Shown here: one piece after another, positions 17,220-26,879 of the stretch
Layout of the letters: each line of letters opens with the position of its first letter
Numbering within the stretch: the stretch's first letter is position 1
Assembly: GCF_052044135.1 (NCBI RefSeq)
Contig: NZ_JBQDYF010000019.1
Span: forward strand, 1-64,000
Length of the DNA stretch: 64,000 nt
From: Salinisphaera sp052044135
GTDB lineage: Bacteria > Pseudomonadota > Gammaproteobacteria > Nevskiales > Salinisphaeraceae
Direction: 5' to 3'
Position numbers and translations under genes: made by a program
Notes under the pieces: generated by a model
Told to the model about the DNA's origin: nothing
What the model saw: only the letters and a program-made list of their open reading frames with translations
The model's database searches: none

Positions 17220-18560
17220 TCAGCGCGCTTTCTTGTCGCGGTACATCGCGGCATCGGCGTGATTCAATAGCGACTGCTCGTTCGGGCCGTGCTGCGGGTA
17301 AATGGCGATCCCGATGCTGACACCGAGCGTCACCCGCTTGCCGCCCAGGAAAAACGGCTGGCTGAGCACACGGCGAATGGCGCCCGCCACGCTCTCGGCC
17401 TGGTCGACGTGGTCGCTCCCGCGCAGCAGCACCACGAACTCGTCCCCGCCATAGCGGGCGACAATATCCGATTCGCGCACGCAGCGCAGCAGGCGTTTGG
17501 CAGCCAGACGAAGCACACGGTCGCCCGCGCCGTGGCCGTGAAGATCGTTGATGGGCTTGAAGCGATCGAGATCGAGATACAGCAGTGCCATGTTTCGACC
17601 GCCGTTGCAGGCCGCACCGAGCAATGTCTTGAAGCGCTCATGGAAGAATCCGCGGCTGACCAGGCCGGTGAGCGGGTCGTATTGCGCCATGCGTTGCATG
17701 CGGTCCAGCATCTGTTTACGTTCGATGGCGCTCGCGATCTGCGTCGAGACGAATTGCAGCAATGCCCGTTCGGTGTCGCCGTAGATACTGCTATCGCCAT
17801 GGCTCTTGATCACGAGTACGCCGATGGGCCCCTGGCTTGCCGCCAGCGGCACGCCCAGCCAGTAACGTGCTTCGCACTCGGCGGCGGCCTGAAGGTGCGC
17901 CGGCAGCCCGGCCCGCAAGTCCGGGGTGACCAGCAATTCCCTGCCGCTGCGAATCACTTCAGCGATCAGCGAATCGGGCGCCAGTGGCCCGATCGGCGCT
18001 GCCGATTCGGGTTCGTCGACATGATACGGGAAGGTCACGCTGTCATCCTCGGCGTCGTACAGGGCGACGAGAAAGTTGGGCGTGCCGAGCAGTTCGTCGA
18101 TGATTGCGTGTATGCGGCGTAACAGGTCGGTCAGATCACCCGCAGCATGCGCCGCCTCCGAAATCGCGTAAATCGCTGTCTGGCGCGACTCGGCCTGCTT
18201 GAGTTGGGTGATGTCCCGCGCCAGCCCCACGCGCACCTGGTCCGCTTCCGACCAGCGCGCCGACCACATGATATGCGCGATGCTGCCATCCTTGCGCCGG
18301 TAGCGGTTTTCGAAATGGGGCTGGAGGGCCCCGTTCATGATCCGCTGCGCGATTTCACGGGTGCGCTCGCGGTCTTCGGGGATCACCAGATCCAGTATCT
18401 GGCGCCCTGCCAGCTCCGCGGGGGTATAGCCGAAGATCCGCTCACATGCCGGGCTCGCCGATACGATGCATCCCTGCGCGTCCACGATGCATAAGGCATC
18501 CAGCAGCAAATCGGAATAGTTCATCACGCCGGCTTCACACCCCGAACGTTTATGCGGCAT
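17220..18560 (-). CDS. PAS-GAF-GGDEF diguanylate cyclase
   Basis: A 446-residue soluble protein. A PAS sensor occupies about residues 15-130 (ALCIVDAQGCIVSASPACER, then FENRYRRKDGSIAHIMW), a GAF domain about 140-280, and GGDEF about 290-446. The cyclase signature is ARYGGDEFV, with an RESD product-inhibition I-site exactly five residues before it, so both synthesis of cyclic di-GMP and feedback inhibition look intact. The PAS domain has no obvious cofactor ligand. Two starts are possible (18560 and ATG 18524); the first has AGGA 11 or 12 bases upstream. It is divergent from glutathione peroxidase. Confidence 0.9.
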   Translation of the reverse strand: MPHKRSGCEAGVMNYSDLLLDALCIVDAQGCIVSASPACERIFGYTPAELAGRQILDLVIPEDRERTREIAQRIMNGALQPHFENRYRRKDGSIAHIMWSARWSEADQVRVGLARDITQLKQAESRQTAIYAISEAAHAAGDLTDLLRRIHAIIDELLGTPNFLVALYDAEDDSVTFPYHVDEPESAAPIGPLAPDSLIAEVIRSGRELLVTPDLRAGLPAHLQAAAECEARYWLGVPLAASQGPIGVLVIKSHGDSSIYGDTERALLQFVSTQIASAIERKQMLDRMQRMAQYDPLTGLVSRGFFHERFKTLLGAACNGGRNMALLYLDLDRFKPINDLHGHGAGDRVLRLAAKRLLRCVRESDIVARYGGDEFVVLLRGSDHVDQAESVAGAIRRVLSQPFFLGGKRVTLGVSIGIAIYPQHGPNEQSLLNHADAAMYRDKKAR

Positions 18561-19043
18561 GACAAAATCAGTCCTGCCGTGTGTGCCGAAGGCAGCACAT
18601 GGGGTGCGATGTAGCCACGACGAACGGCGCGATGAATCGCTCCGGGCCGCGAGCAGCGGGTACTCTGCAAACGGTCAAACCCATCCCCCGGAACGATATG
18701 ATCGAACGCGGACCATTGAGCGGTGCGCCTCCAGCTTAACCCGCGGCGCCGCTCCGGTGAAGATTGCCGGCCTGGGTTTTCGATGAACGGGGCCGTGCGG
18801 TGCGGCGCACTCACGACCCCTGAGTTGGTCCACAATCCTATCCATCGGCGCGGCATTGTTGCGCGCCGCGCGGCCCGAATTCGCATAATCTGGCGCGTTG
18901 GCCGGGCCCGGCGTGGATCGCCCGGCCGGCAGTGCTAGGCTGGTGCATCTGCGAGGCCAACCGGTGCGGTAAGCGGGATTTTATCCGGGCTTCGAGCCGT
19001 CGACGCCCGGGCGGCCTGTCTCAATTCGGCGCGAGAACCAGTC
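18561..19043. other. Divergent intergenic region, no gene seen
   Basis: These 483 bases lie between the divergent GGDEF and glutathione peroxidase genes. They should hold both promoters. I found no convincing small gene, RNA or repeat. Confidence 0.45.
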
Positions 19044-19529
19044 ATGTCCATTTACGACATCCAGGTCGCCACCATCGACGGTCGGCGTATTCAGCTCGAT
19101 ACCTACCGTGGCTGCATTATGCTTATCGTCAATGTTGCCAGCGAATGCGGCTTCACCCCGCAGTACGCCGGCCTGGAGGCGCTCTACCGGCGCTACGCCG
19201 ACGACGGTCTCGCCGTACTCGGTTTCCCCTGCAACCAGTTCGGGCAACAGGAGCCGGGTGGTGCATCCGAAATCCGGAATTTCTGCGCAACACGCTACGA
19301 CATCACGTTTCCGCTATTCGCCAAGATCGATGTCAACGGATCCAACGCGCATCCTTTGTATCGGCACCTCAAAGCCGAGCGACGGGGTTTGCTCGGCCGG
19401 CGGATCAAATGGAATTTCACCAAGTTTCTGGTCGATCGTGACGGCGATGTACGTGAGCGTTATGCGCCTACCGACAAGCCGGAAAAGATCGAACACGACA
19501 TAAAAGAGTTGTTGGCCGGCAATCGATGA
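19044..19529 (+). CDS. Glutathione peroxidase (thioredoxin-fold, Cys type)
   Basis: A 161-residue enzyme of the GPx/BtuE family that reduces hydroperoxides with glutathione or thioredoxin. The peroxidatic residue is Cys in NVASECGFTPQY (about residue 35), so this is a cysteine and not a selenocysteine form. The other tetrad members are visible as Gln in FPCNQFGQQEPG (about 70) and Trp-Asn in KWNFTKFLVDRDG (about 127). Length is standard for bacterial members. It stands alone between a divergent GGDEF gene and a convergent DJ-1/PfpI gene. Confidence 0.93.
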   Translation: MSIYDIQVATIDGRRIQLDTYRGCIMLIVNVASECGFTPQYAGLEALYRRYADDGLAVLGFPCNQFGQQEPGGASEIRNFCATRYDITFPLFAKIDVNGSNAHPLYRHLKAERRGLLGRRIKWNFTKFLVDRDGDVRERYAPTDKPEKIEHDIKELLAGNR

Positions 19530-19639
19530 AACGATCACTCGATCCACAGTGACGTTTCGCCGCGCCAGCCGCGTGGCGAAACGGCCCGCACCGAATAACG
19601 GCCCCGCTGGCGAATTGCCGGCGGGGTCGCCTCAACGGG

Positions 19640-20338
19640 CTATCGAGCAGCCTTCAGCAGATCCCGCAGGGCCTCGCCCACGCCGGTGGCCGACTGGGGG
19701 TTCTGCCCGGTGACCAGTCGACCGTCGACGACCACCTGAGTCGCCCAGTCGTCGGCCGGCTCATGCACCGCGCCGCGCTCGACCAGCCGGCTGGCCAACA
19801 GGAACGGTACGACGGTCTCCAGCCCGACCGCTTTTTCCTCGGCGTCGGTGAATGCGCTCACGCGCCGGCCATCGACCAGATGGCGACCATCGCCGAGCGT
19901 CACGTCCACCAGCGCCGCCGGCCCGTGGCAGACCGCGCCGACGACGCCGCCCGCCTCATAGATCGCGCGGGTCTTGTCGTTGACCGCCGGGTTGCCCGGG
20001 AAATCCCACATCGCGCCGTGGCCACCGGCGAAGAAAATCGCCGAATAGTCGGACGGATTCACGTCCGCCAGCTTTTGCGTACTGCGGATCGCCGCCCGAA
20101 ACATGGGATTGTCCCAGTAGCGCCGGTTGGTCTCGTCGTCGAGGTCGAAGCCGTCGACCGGCGGCTCGCCGCCCTGGATCGAGGCGAAGGCCACGGGGAT
20201 ATCCGCCGCATCGAGCACCGACACGGGGTGGGTCACCTCGCCGAGAAAGAAACCGGTCGGATCGCCCGATTCGCCCTTGGTGCCGTGACTGGTCATCACG
20301 ACGAGTACGGGTTTGATCGATTGTTCTGTGTTCGCCAT
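19640..20338 (-). CDS. DJ-1/PfpI family protein (Hsp31-like)
   Basis: A 232-residue class I glutamine-amidotransferase-fold protein. The nucleophile elbow is VGAVCHGPAAL (Cys about residue 135) and the upstream acidic partner segment is IFFAGGHGAMWDFPG, both typical of Hsp31-like glyoxalase III/chaperone proteins. The likely role is glutathione-independent methylglyoxal detoxification or protein repair. The start at 20338 is chosen because homology begins at MANTEQSIKPVLVVMTSHG; the frame upstream is not conserved. It is convergent with glutathione peroxidase, both being stress-type genes. Confidence 0.88.
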   Translation of the reverse strand: MANTEQSIKPVLVVMTSHGTKGESGDPTGFFLGEVTHPVSVLDAADIPVAFASIQGGEPPVDGFDLDDETNRRYWDNPMFRAAIRSTQKLADVNPSDYSAIFFAGGHGAMWDFPGNPAVNDKTRAIYEAGGVVGAVCHGPAALVDVTLGDGRHLVDGRRVSAFTDAEEKAVGLETVVPFLLASRLVERGAVHEPADDWATQVVVDGRLVTGQNPQSATGVGEALRDLLKAAR

Positions 20339-20789
20339 GGAATGCTCCACTGGTTCGGCCCGGACAACCACCGGGTCGTGAAAGACAACGCTCAAGAGAT
20401 GGCGTCGATCGCCGCAGAATCAACCGAAGCGGCCCTGGCCGGTTCGGTTTGGCGTGGCTTGGTCGATCCCGGCCTCGGATGCGGGCGAGGGCATGGCCGG
20501 CATGATGATTGCCGCACCGGCCGCTCCCTCAGGGCAGGACTTCGGGGCTCGATCTGCGCCGCCATATGGCTCAAACGTCAGTGTCACGGGTTTGATAAAC
20601 CGTGGCTGTTACCCCGCAATGTCAGCAGACATGTCCCGGCCGGGTGCGCGTCGGCCGGTGGTTTGCGCGCGGCTGGGTATGCCCCCATATCCGCGACTGG
20701 GAGCCTATTGCTGCAGGCTCTGAAACGGCTGGTTGCGATGGGGCGCCGGCGCCTGTCGCGGTGCGATACGAGGGCCTAAACTACACGAC
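20339..20789. other. Divergent intergenic region, no gene seen
   Basis: These 451 bases lie between the DJ-1/PfpI gene and the XpaC-like gene. A near-palindrome CACGGGTTTgatAAACCGTG is visible around 20583-20602. Otherwise I see only expected promoter space. Confidence 0.4.
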
Positions 20790-21731
20790 ATGTTCGATTT
20801 TCTTCAGGGGTTTGCATACGGGCTGTTTTTGTCCTGTCTGCCGTGGTTTCTCGCCGGCATGCTCGATCCGCGACTTGCCGTACCCGCCGAGCCGCCAACG
20901 CGCTGGCGCGTCATCCTGCGTTATGTCTTCGGTGTTCCGTTTCTGGCGTTCGTGCTGTGGCTGACCTCGCTCTGGGGCGGCTTCTCGCCGAGCTTTCTCG
21001 GCTGGGTTGCCGGGTTGGCGGCGCTGGCGGTGGAGATCCCGGCGGAACGCGGTTGGCGCCGTTGGCGCGCCCGGCGCGAGGCAAGACGGCGTCAGGCGGT
21101 GGCACAAGCCCGGGCCCGCGAGCAACGCGCCGATGCCGAGCGCGCCCGGCGCGAGGCGGGCGTTGCCGAACTGGATCCGGCCGCGCCGCCGGCGGACGCC
21201 GACGACGTCGTGCTGGCCCTGTGTGGCGCCAAGCGGGCGCTGCTCCACGCCCGGCGCGCCGATCTGGCCGGTCATGCCGATCGTGTGTATACGCGCTACA
21301 CCCGCGTGCTCGACGTGCTGGCGGATAAATTCGATGCACGCGAGGTGACCTTCGATCGCTCGCGGGCCATGGTGGTGCAGGTTGGGCTGACGGCGGCGGA
21401 TAACCTGCGCGCCATGGGCGCGCTGGCGGCCGGCGTGGCCGGTATCGATGCCGCCTATGTGCGCCGGCGCCTGGCCGAAATGGGCCCGCGCGGCGTCGCC
21501 GATGAACGCGACGCGCTGCAACGCCGGCTCGATCTGGTGGCCGACACCGAGCGCCGCCTGGCCGAACGGGCGGCGACCAACGAAACCGCACTGACCACAC
21601 TGGACAACGCAGTGGTGGTGATGTCGCGGGTGAACACCGACCGGCCGCGGGCCGAAGTTGGCGCCGAGCAGGCGCTCAACGATCTCAAACGCTTCATCGA
21701 CAAGGCAGAGCGCTATGGACACAACACCTGA
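20790..21731 (+). CDS. XpaC-like membrane/coiled-coil protein, TelA partner
   Basis: A 313-residue protein with two or three hydrophobic segments near the N-terminus (about residues 5-24, 43-62 and 68-85). A strongly charged Arg/Ala/Glu-rich helical stretch (about 90-135) and a long soluble helical domain follow. It overlaps the telA-family gene by 17 bases, which points to a shared job. In Firmicutes and Proteobacteria the TelA partner is often an XpaC/halogen-hydrolase-like (PF10112) protein with the same two-part architecture; I infer membership from architecture and context, not from a clear motif. The ATG at 20790 is chosen because the longer frame lacks hydrophobic start character. Confidence 0.65.
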   Translation: MFDFLQGFAYGLFLSCLPWFLAGMLDPRLAVPAEPPTRWRVILRYVFGVPFLAFVLWLTSLWGGFSPSFLGWVAGLAALAVEIPAERGWRRWRARREARRRQAVAQARAREQRADAERARREAGVAELDPAAPPADADDVVLALCGAKRALLHARRADLAGHADRVYTRYTRVLDVLADKFDAREVTFDRSRAMVVQVGLTAADNLRAMGALAAGVAGIDAAYVRRRLAEMGPRGVADERDALQRRLDLVADTERRLAERAATNETALTTLDNAVVVMSRVNTDRPRAEVGAEQALNDLKRFIDKAERYGHNT

Positions 21732-22929
21732 TCGAGACCGTGGCGCGCATGCGCCGCGCAGCCCGCTGAGCCTGTCGCTGCCGGTCGACGAGATCGCCAG
21801 CGAAATCGAATCGGAAAGTCGGCCGCGCCCGGAAGCCGAGGCCGAGGACCCCGAGTTGGCGCGCACCGCGGATGCGTTCGTGGCGGATGTGCTGGCCATG
21901 GACGAGGCCGAAGCCGCGAGCGCGCAGGCCAAGCGCGAAGCGGTGGACGGGATGGGCGCCGAGGTGCAGCGTCAGGCCGCCCACCGCAGCGCCATGCTCG
22001 ACACGCCGATCCGCCAGCTCGCCGGGCACGGGCGCGACGGCGGGCCGGTCGCCCAGGCACTGGTCGGGCTGCGCACGCGTATGGAAGCGTTGAACCCCAA
22101 TCGCCACAAGCTCGCCGATGGCCGGCTTGCGCGTACTTTTTCGTTCATCCCCGGTGTCGGTAATCGCCTGGCGCGTTATTTCCAGAAGTTCGAGACCGCA
22201 CAGGAAGCCATCGATGCCATTATCCGCGACCTCGAATCCGGTAAGGATATGCTGCGCCGGGACAACCTCACGCTGGCCGACGATCAGGATGCGCTGCGTG
22301 AAACACTCGGCCAGCTCCAGCGCCAGATCGAGCTCGGCCGACTCATCGACCGGCGCCTGAAAGCCGCGTCCGAGGAACTGTCCGAGGACAACGCCAAGCG
22401 CCGGTTCATCGAGGAGGAGCTGCTGTTTCCCCTGCGCCAGCGCATCGTCGACCTGCAGCAGCAACTCACCGTCAGCCAGCAGGGCGTGCTCGCGCTCGAG
22501 GTGGTCATCCGCAACAACCGGGAACTGATGCGCGGGGTGGATCGCGCGCTCAACGTCACGGTTTCGGCGCTCAACGTGGCGGTCACGACGGCGCTGGCAC
22601 TGGCCAACCAGCGGCTCGTGCTGGACCGTATCGAATCGCTCAACCAGACCACCTCGGACATGATCGCCGGCACGGCGAAACAGCTGCGCTCGCAGGGTGT
22701 GGACATCCAGAACCGCAGTGCCTCGGCCATGCTGGACACGGCGCAGCTCGAAAACGCCTTTGCTGATGTCATCGGCGCCATCGACGAAGTCTCGCGTTAC
22801 CGGCGTGAAGCGCTGCCGAAGCTCGACGAACAGATCCGGCGGCTCGAGGACATCGGCCAGCGTGGCAAGCAGGCGATCGACGAACTCGATCGCGGCAACG
22901 CCGCGGCCCGCGCCGAGAACGCCGTGTAG
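21715..22929 (+). CDS. TelA/KlaA family toxic-anion resistance protein
   Basis: A 404-residue, almost entirely helical cytoplasmic protein. The central part (about residues 125-390) carries the TelA-type pattern: PGVGNRLARYFQKFETAQEA, DLESGKDMLRRDN, FPLRQRIVDLQQQL, then VIRNNRELMRGVDRALNVT and ALANQRLVLDRIESLN. Members were found through tellurite and cationic-peptide resistance, but their biochemical role is unclear; many act in envelope stress. The N-terminal 60 residues are acidic and low-complexity. The start codon lies inside the end of the upstream gene, so translational coupling is likely. Confidence 0.88.
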   Translation: MDTTPDRDRGAHAPRSPLSLSLPVDEIASEIESESRPRPEAEAEDPELARTADAFVADVLAMDEAEAASAQAKREAVDGMGAEVQRQAAHRSAMLDTPIRQLAGHGRDGGPVAQALVGLRTRMEALNPNRHKLADGRLARTFSFIPGVGNRLARYFQKFETAQEAIDAIIRDLESGKDMLRRDNLTLADDQDALRETLGQLQRQIELGRLIDRRLKAASEELSEDNAKRRFIEEELLFPLRQRIVDLQQQLTVSQQGVLALEVVIRNNRELMRGVDRALNVTVSALNVAVTTALALANQRLVLDRIESLNQTTSDMIAGTAKQLRSQGVDIQNRSASAMLDTAQLENAFADVIGAIDEVSRYRREALPKLDEQIRRLEDIGQRGKQAIDELDRGNAAARAENAV

Positions 22930-23047
22930 TCGCTGTCATCGGGCCGCTCCGTGCGCCGCGCGTTCCGAATCGGCGCCGCTGGCCGGCTTCGCGCCGACAA
23001 AGGCCGGCGATGCCGAGTACGTCGCGGGCCAGGGCAGGGCCCATCGC

Positions 23048-24862
23048 TTACGGCGTTTTGGGTTTCGGCCTGGGTTTGCCCTTGTTTTTGGACGCCGCCT
23101 TCTTCTTGGCCGACTTCTTGTGGCGCGGTTTGTCCTTGGCGCCGGCCGGTTTCGCCCGCGGGCCCGGGGCGGCGCTGCCGAAGCTGTTCTTCACCCGGCT
23201 GATCTCGAGCTGGCGATTGGCGACCCAGACGGTTTTCAGATGCGCGAAGACTTCTTCCGGCATACCCCCGGGCAGGTCGACGAGGCTGAAGTCGTCCCGG
23301 ATTGCGATCCGGCCGATGTCCTTGCTGTCCACGCCGGCTTCGTTGGCGATTGCGCCCACGATGTTGCGGGGCTCGACCCCGTGTTCGCGACCGACCTCGA
23401 TGCGGAAGGTTTCCATGCTCAGGGCGCCGGCCACGGGTTGTTTCCGGCGTGCCGGCCTGTCGCTGCCGTCGTTGCTCTCGTGAAAGGCCTGTCCGGCCGA
23501 TTTGGCGACGGGCGCGGCCTGCAGTGAGAGCGGTTCCCCGCCCTGGGCGAGCCGAGCCAGGGCGGCTGCCAGCCGGGTCGGGTCGACGTTGTGTTCCTGG
23601 CGGTAGGTTTCGACCAGTTCCGCGAACGGCTCCAGGCCGCCCGCTTCGAGGGTCTCGGTGATGCTCTGCTTGAAGCGTTCGACGCGCTGCGCGTTGACGT
23701 CGGCCATGGTCGGTACGTCCATCGGCTCGATGGCCTGGCGCGTGGCCCGTTCAATGTTCTTGAACAGGCGTTTCTCGCGCATGGTCACGAACAGGATCGC
23801 ATCGCCCTGACGGCCCGCGCGCCCGGTGCGGCCGATGCGATGCACGTAGGACTCGGTGTCGTGCGGGATATCGAAATTGATGACGTGGCTGATGCGATCC
23901 ACATCCAGTCCGCGCGCCGCGACATCGGTGGCGACGATGATATCGAGCTGCTTGTTCTTGAGCTGGGTGATCGTGCGCTCACGCTGCGCCTGGACGATAT
24001 CGCCATTGAGCGCGGCACAGGCATAGCCGCGTGCCGAGATCTTCTCGGCCAGCTCGTCGGTGGCCTTCTTGGTCCGCGCGAACACCAGCATGGCGTCGAA
24101 CGGTTCGGCCTCCAGCAGCCGGGTCAGCGCCTCGAGCTTGCTGATGCCGCCGCCCACGATCCAGTAGCGCTGCCGGATATTGTCGGCGGTGGTGGTGCGG
24201 GTCTTGATCGTGACTTCCTGCGGATCGCGCAGGTGTGTCTTGGCGATCCGGCGGATGGCGCTCGGCATGGTGGCCGAGAACAGCGCCACCTGCCGCTCGG
24301 GCGGCGTGTTTTCAAACACCCATTCGACATCGTCGATGAAGCCCATGCGCAGCATTTCGTCGGCTTCGTCCAGCACCAGCCATTCCAGGCTGTCCAGTCG
24401 CAGTGTGCCGCGCTTGAGATGATCGATCACGCGGCCCGGCGTGCCCACCACCACGTCCACGCCGCGCTTGAGGGCGGCCAGCTGCGGCCCGTAGCCCTGG
24501 CCGCCATAGATCGGCAGCACATGGAAGCCCGGCATGAACGAGGCATAGCGCTGGAATGCTTCGGCGACTTGAATCGCCAGCTCGCGCGTCGGTGCCAGCA
24601 CCAGCGCGCGCGGTTGCTTGCCCGCTTCCTTGCCAAAGGGCAGGTTCGACAGGATCGGCAGGGCGAACGCCGCTGTCTTGCCGGTACCGGTCTGCGCCTG
24701 GCCAAGCACATCGCGCCCGGCCAGCAGGGGGCCGATCGTGGCGGCCTGAATGGGCGAAGGCGTTTCGTAACCGACGTCGGCCAACGCCTTCATGACCGCA
24801 TCGGAAAGGCCCATGGCCGAAAAGGGTGTGCGATCGTTTTCTGGTGTGCTGGGGGAGGACAT
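23048..24862 (-). CDS. deaD: DEAD-box ATP-dependent RNA helicase
   Basis: A 604-residue helicase with all core motifs: Q motif (GYETPSPIQ), motif I AQTGTGKT near residue 58, DEAD in WLVLDEADEMLRMG near 163, SAT in FSATMPSAIRR, and the C-lobe VATDVAARGLDVDRISHVIN and HRIGRTGRAGRQG. A DbpA-type RNA-binding domain lies near residues 485-560 (EVGREHGVEPRNIVGAIANE), followed by a Lys/Pro/Ala-rich basic tail. This is the DeaD/CsdA arrangement used in ribosome assembly and cold-adapted RNA unwinding. It is convergent with the TelA-family gene, 118 bases apart. Confidence 0.93.
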   Translation of the reverse strand: MSSPSTPENDRTPFSAMGLSDAVMKALADVGYETPSPIQAATIGPLLAGRDVLGQAQTGTGKTAAFALPILSNLPFGKEAGKQPRALVLAPTRELAIQVAEAFQRYASFMPGFHVLPIYGGQGYGPQLAALKRGVDVVVGTPGRVIDHLKRGTLRLDSLEWLVLDEADEMLRMGFIDDVEWVFENTPPERQVALFSATMPSAIRRIAKTHLRDPQEVTIKTRTTTADNIRQRYWIVGGGISKLEALTRLLEAEPFDAMLVFARTKKATDELAEKISARGYACAALNGDIVQAQRERTITQLKNKQLDIIVATDVAARGLDVDRISHVINFDIPHDTESYVHRIGRTGRAGRQGDAILFVTMREKRLFKNIERATRQAIEPMDVPTMADVNAQRVERFKQSITETLEAGGLEPFAELVETYRQEHNVDPTRLAAALARLAQGGEPLSLQAAPVAKSAGQAFHESNDGSDRPARRKQPVAGALSMETFRIEVGREHGVEPRNIVGAIANEAGVDSKDIGRIAIRDDFSLVDLPGGMPEEVFAHLKTVWVANRQLEISRVKNSFGSAAPGPRAKPAGAKDKPRHKKSAKKKAASKNKGKPRPKPKTP

Positions 24863-25533
24863 TCAAAGCCTGCAGACTCGGGCGCCGTGTCGCGCCGGGA
24901 AACCGCCGCGCCGGTTCGGCGCGGAAGCGCCTAGTTTAACGGCTCCGGCGCCGCCGCGTGTGTAATGTTCGCACGCACCCCATGTCGCCGCGGCCCTGCA
25001 AGCGTCGCGCGGCGGCCTGGTCCGGGATCACGCCCCTCTTCGTCGCGCGCACGGCATTGTGCGCGGGCCCGGCACGACGCTGTGGTAGCCCGCTGCGGTT
25101 GTCATCATCCGTACCGGCGTGGCCAGCTGGCATCCGTGAATTCGGACATTGACGCCAGAGCGCCCGTCTGTCGTGATCACGCCAGTCTGGACACCGCCCA
25201 AACGACGGGGCGGTATACGGTCCGCGTCGACAGCGCGGCCTCGGCGACCGGTCGGCGCGAAGGATTCGGGCTGCCCTGCGATCCGCCCCCTTTCCTGTCG
25301 AGGGGCGTTGTATCATTCCCGGCGTGTTTGTCGTCGCCGGCCAATCCCCCGGCCGGGGGGCGGCCGAGCGCCGACCCGGGACCCGCGAACCCGGCGGGCC
25401 CGGCCCCGGGCCGCGTCCATTGCGCGCCGAGCGCACCTGAAAATAGAAGGGCGGGATCAGGTCTTGTATCGTCAGCCTACGGCCGGATGGCACGGGGCCA
25501 CGCTCTATTGTTTGCGATTTCGGGGTAACGACA
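24863..25533. other. Long divergent intergenic region, no gene seen
   Basis: These 671 bases lie between deaD (minus) and a diguanylate cyclase gene (plus). The right half is extremely GC-rich with several palindromes, for example the perfect 14-base CCCCCGGCCGGGGG at 25346-25359. Long open frames cross it, but they read as antisense or shadow protein with no family features. A cold-shock-type leader for deaD could lie in the left part; I cannot show one. Confidence 0.4.
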
Positions 25534-26658
25534 ATGCCGAGGTATGTTGCGAATGGACGTTACTTCCATACCGCGGTTACGACCATGCTTTCGCTGGCCC
25601 TGTTTGCCTCGGCCAGTGCCACGCTGATGAACGTGCTCAGCGCCCCGCATCGCCCGCTGGATCTGATCGTCCCGCCGGTGATGTGTGCGCTGTTCGCCGG
25701 ACTGCTTATCGCATTGCTCCGGCGTCCGCGGTGGTTATTGACCATCGCCCGAATCGCGCTGCTCGCTTCGGGTGCCGCATTGATCATGCCGACGTGGTTT
25801 TACACCGCCCAGGCGATCATGACCTCCGGGCTGCAACTGGTCACGACGCTGCCGCCGATATCGGCTCTTCTGCTGGTGCTGATCGTCATGGTGATGATCT
25901 TCTTCCCGGGGCGGCAGGCGATCGGCATGGCTTTGCTTGCCTGGATCCTGGTCGGGGGCCCGGTTCTGCTGTATTTGTTCGGCCATCCCGGTGAGATGTG
26001 GACGCCCCGCGGTAGGGCGCTGGTGATGACCTATGGCCCGGCGGCCGTCATGCTCGTGGTCCTGTTGCCGATCCTGCGCGGCATGAGCGGAACGATAGAA
26101 CGCCTCGTCTCCGACCGCGTATGGATGGAGGCGCTGATCAACCAGGACCCCTTGACCGGCATCCACAACCGGCGCGTGGGCGAGCAGATACTGCGCGACT
26201 GTCTTACCAAGCAGGCTGGGGCAGGTTTGATCATGTTCGACCTGGATCGGTTCAAGGCAATCAACGATACCTACGGCCACATCATCGGCGACCAGGTTCT
26301 GACCGTCGTCGCCGACCGGTGCAAGCAATTGTTGCGAGCCGACGCCTGTGTCTCGCGATGGGGCGGCGAGGAATTCCTGGCCGTTATCCCGGGTGCGGAT
26401 ATCACGGGCGTATGCCGTTTGGCGGAACGCCTGCGCGAGGCGATCGCCAACGCCCCGATCGGTCCCGTGCCGAGCGTGACCGCGTCTTTCGGCGTCACCA
26501 TGCTCGCTCCCGGCGACACGCTGGCCATTGCGGTGGAACGCGCCGATCGGCGGCTGTACGAAAGCAAACAGCGGGGCCGTAATTGCGTGGTGTCGAGCGC
26601 GGCGCTATCGGCGGGTGCGCAACCCACGCCGGCGACACCCCTGGACGGCGGCAGATAG
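25534..26658 (+). CDS. Membrane-bound GGDEF diguanylate cyclase
   Basis: A 374-residue protein. The first 190 residues are about five to six hydrophobic helices with short loops and no recognisable MHYT or 7TM signature. A GGDEF domain follows from about residue 205 (DPLTGIHNRRVGEQ, FDLDRFKAINDTYGHIIGDQ, and the active site SRWGGEEFLAV). The RxxD inhibitory site five residues before GGEEF is absent (RADA at that place), so unlike the cyclase at 17220-18560 this one may lack product inhibition. It makes cyclic di-GMP in response to an unknown membrane signal. It is a single gene with no paired effector nearby. Confidence 0.9.
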   Translation: MPRYVANGRYFHTAVTTMLSLALFASASATLMNVLSAPHRPLDLIVPPVMCALFAGLLIALLRRPRWLLTIARIALLASGAALIMPTWFYTAQAIMTSGLQLVTTLPPISALLLVLIVMVMIFFPGRQAIGMALLAWILVGGPVLLYLFGHPGEMWTPRGRALVMTYGPAAVMLVVLLPILRGMSGTIERLVSDRVWMEALINQDPLTGIHNRRVGEQILRDCLTKQAGAGLIMFDLDRFKAINDTYGHIIGDQVLTVVADRCKQLLRADACVSRWGGEEFLAVIPGADITGVCRLAERLREAIANAPIGPVPSVTASFGVTMLAPGDTLAIAVERADRRLYESKQRGRNCVVSSAALSAGAQPTPATPLDGGR

Positions 26659-26879
26659 ATCCGACGGCGACCGGGTACGTCGCAGGCCGCCGAATCGCGG
26701 TGATTCGCACCCCCGGGGCCCGCGTGTCCGATCGTGTTGCAGCAGAAGACAACGCGCCTGAGGTCGCCGCCTGCCTTGAAAAACCGGTCGGTTAACGGCA
26801 GGTAGACAGGGAACGCATTGGCGTACGGTCGATCATTGTCGACCCGCTTCGCGCCCAATCCAAAATTCTGGAGTTCCGT

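Noticed and set aside
25346..25359. The perfect CCCCCGGCCGGGGG palindrome as an operator
   Set aside because: It lies in extremely GC-rich DNA where such palindromes arise easily, with no promoter-like sequence next to it.
25149..25994. A 281-codon frame overlapping the start of the membrane diguanylate cyclase
   Set aside because: In its overlap with the cyclase it is in another frame, and the upstream part is Arg/Pro-rich without family likeness.
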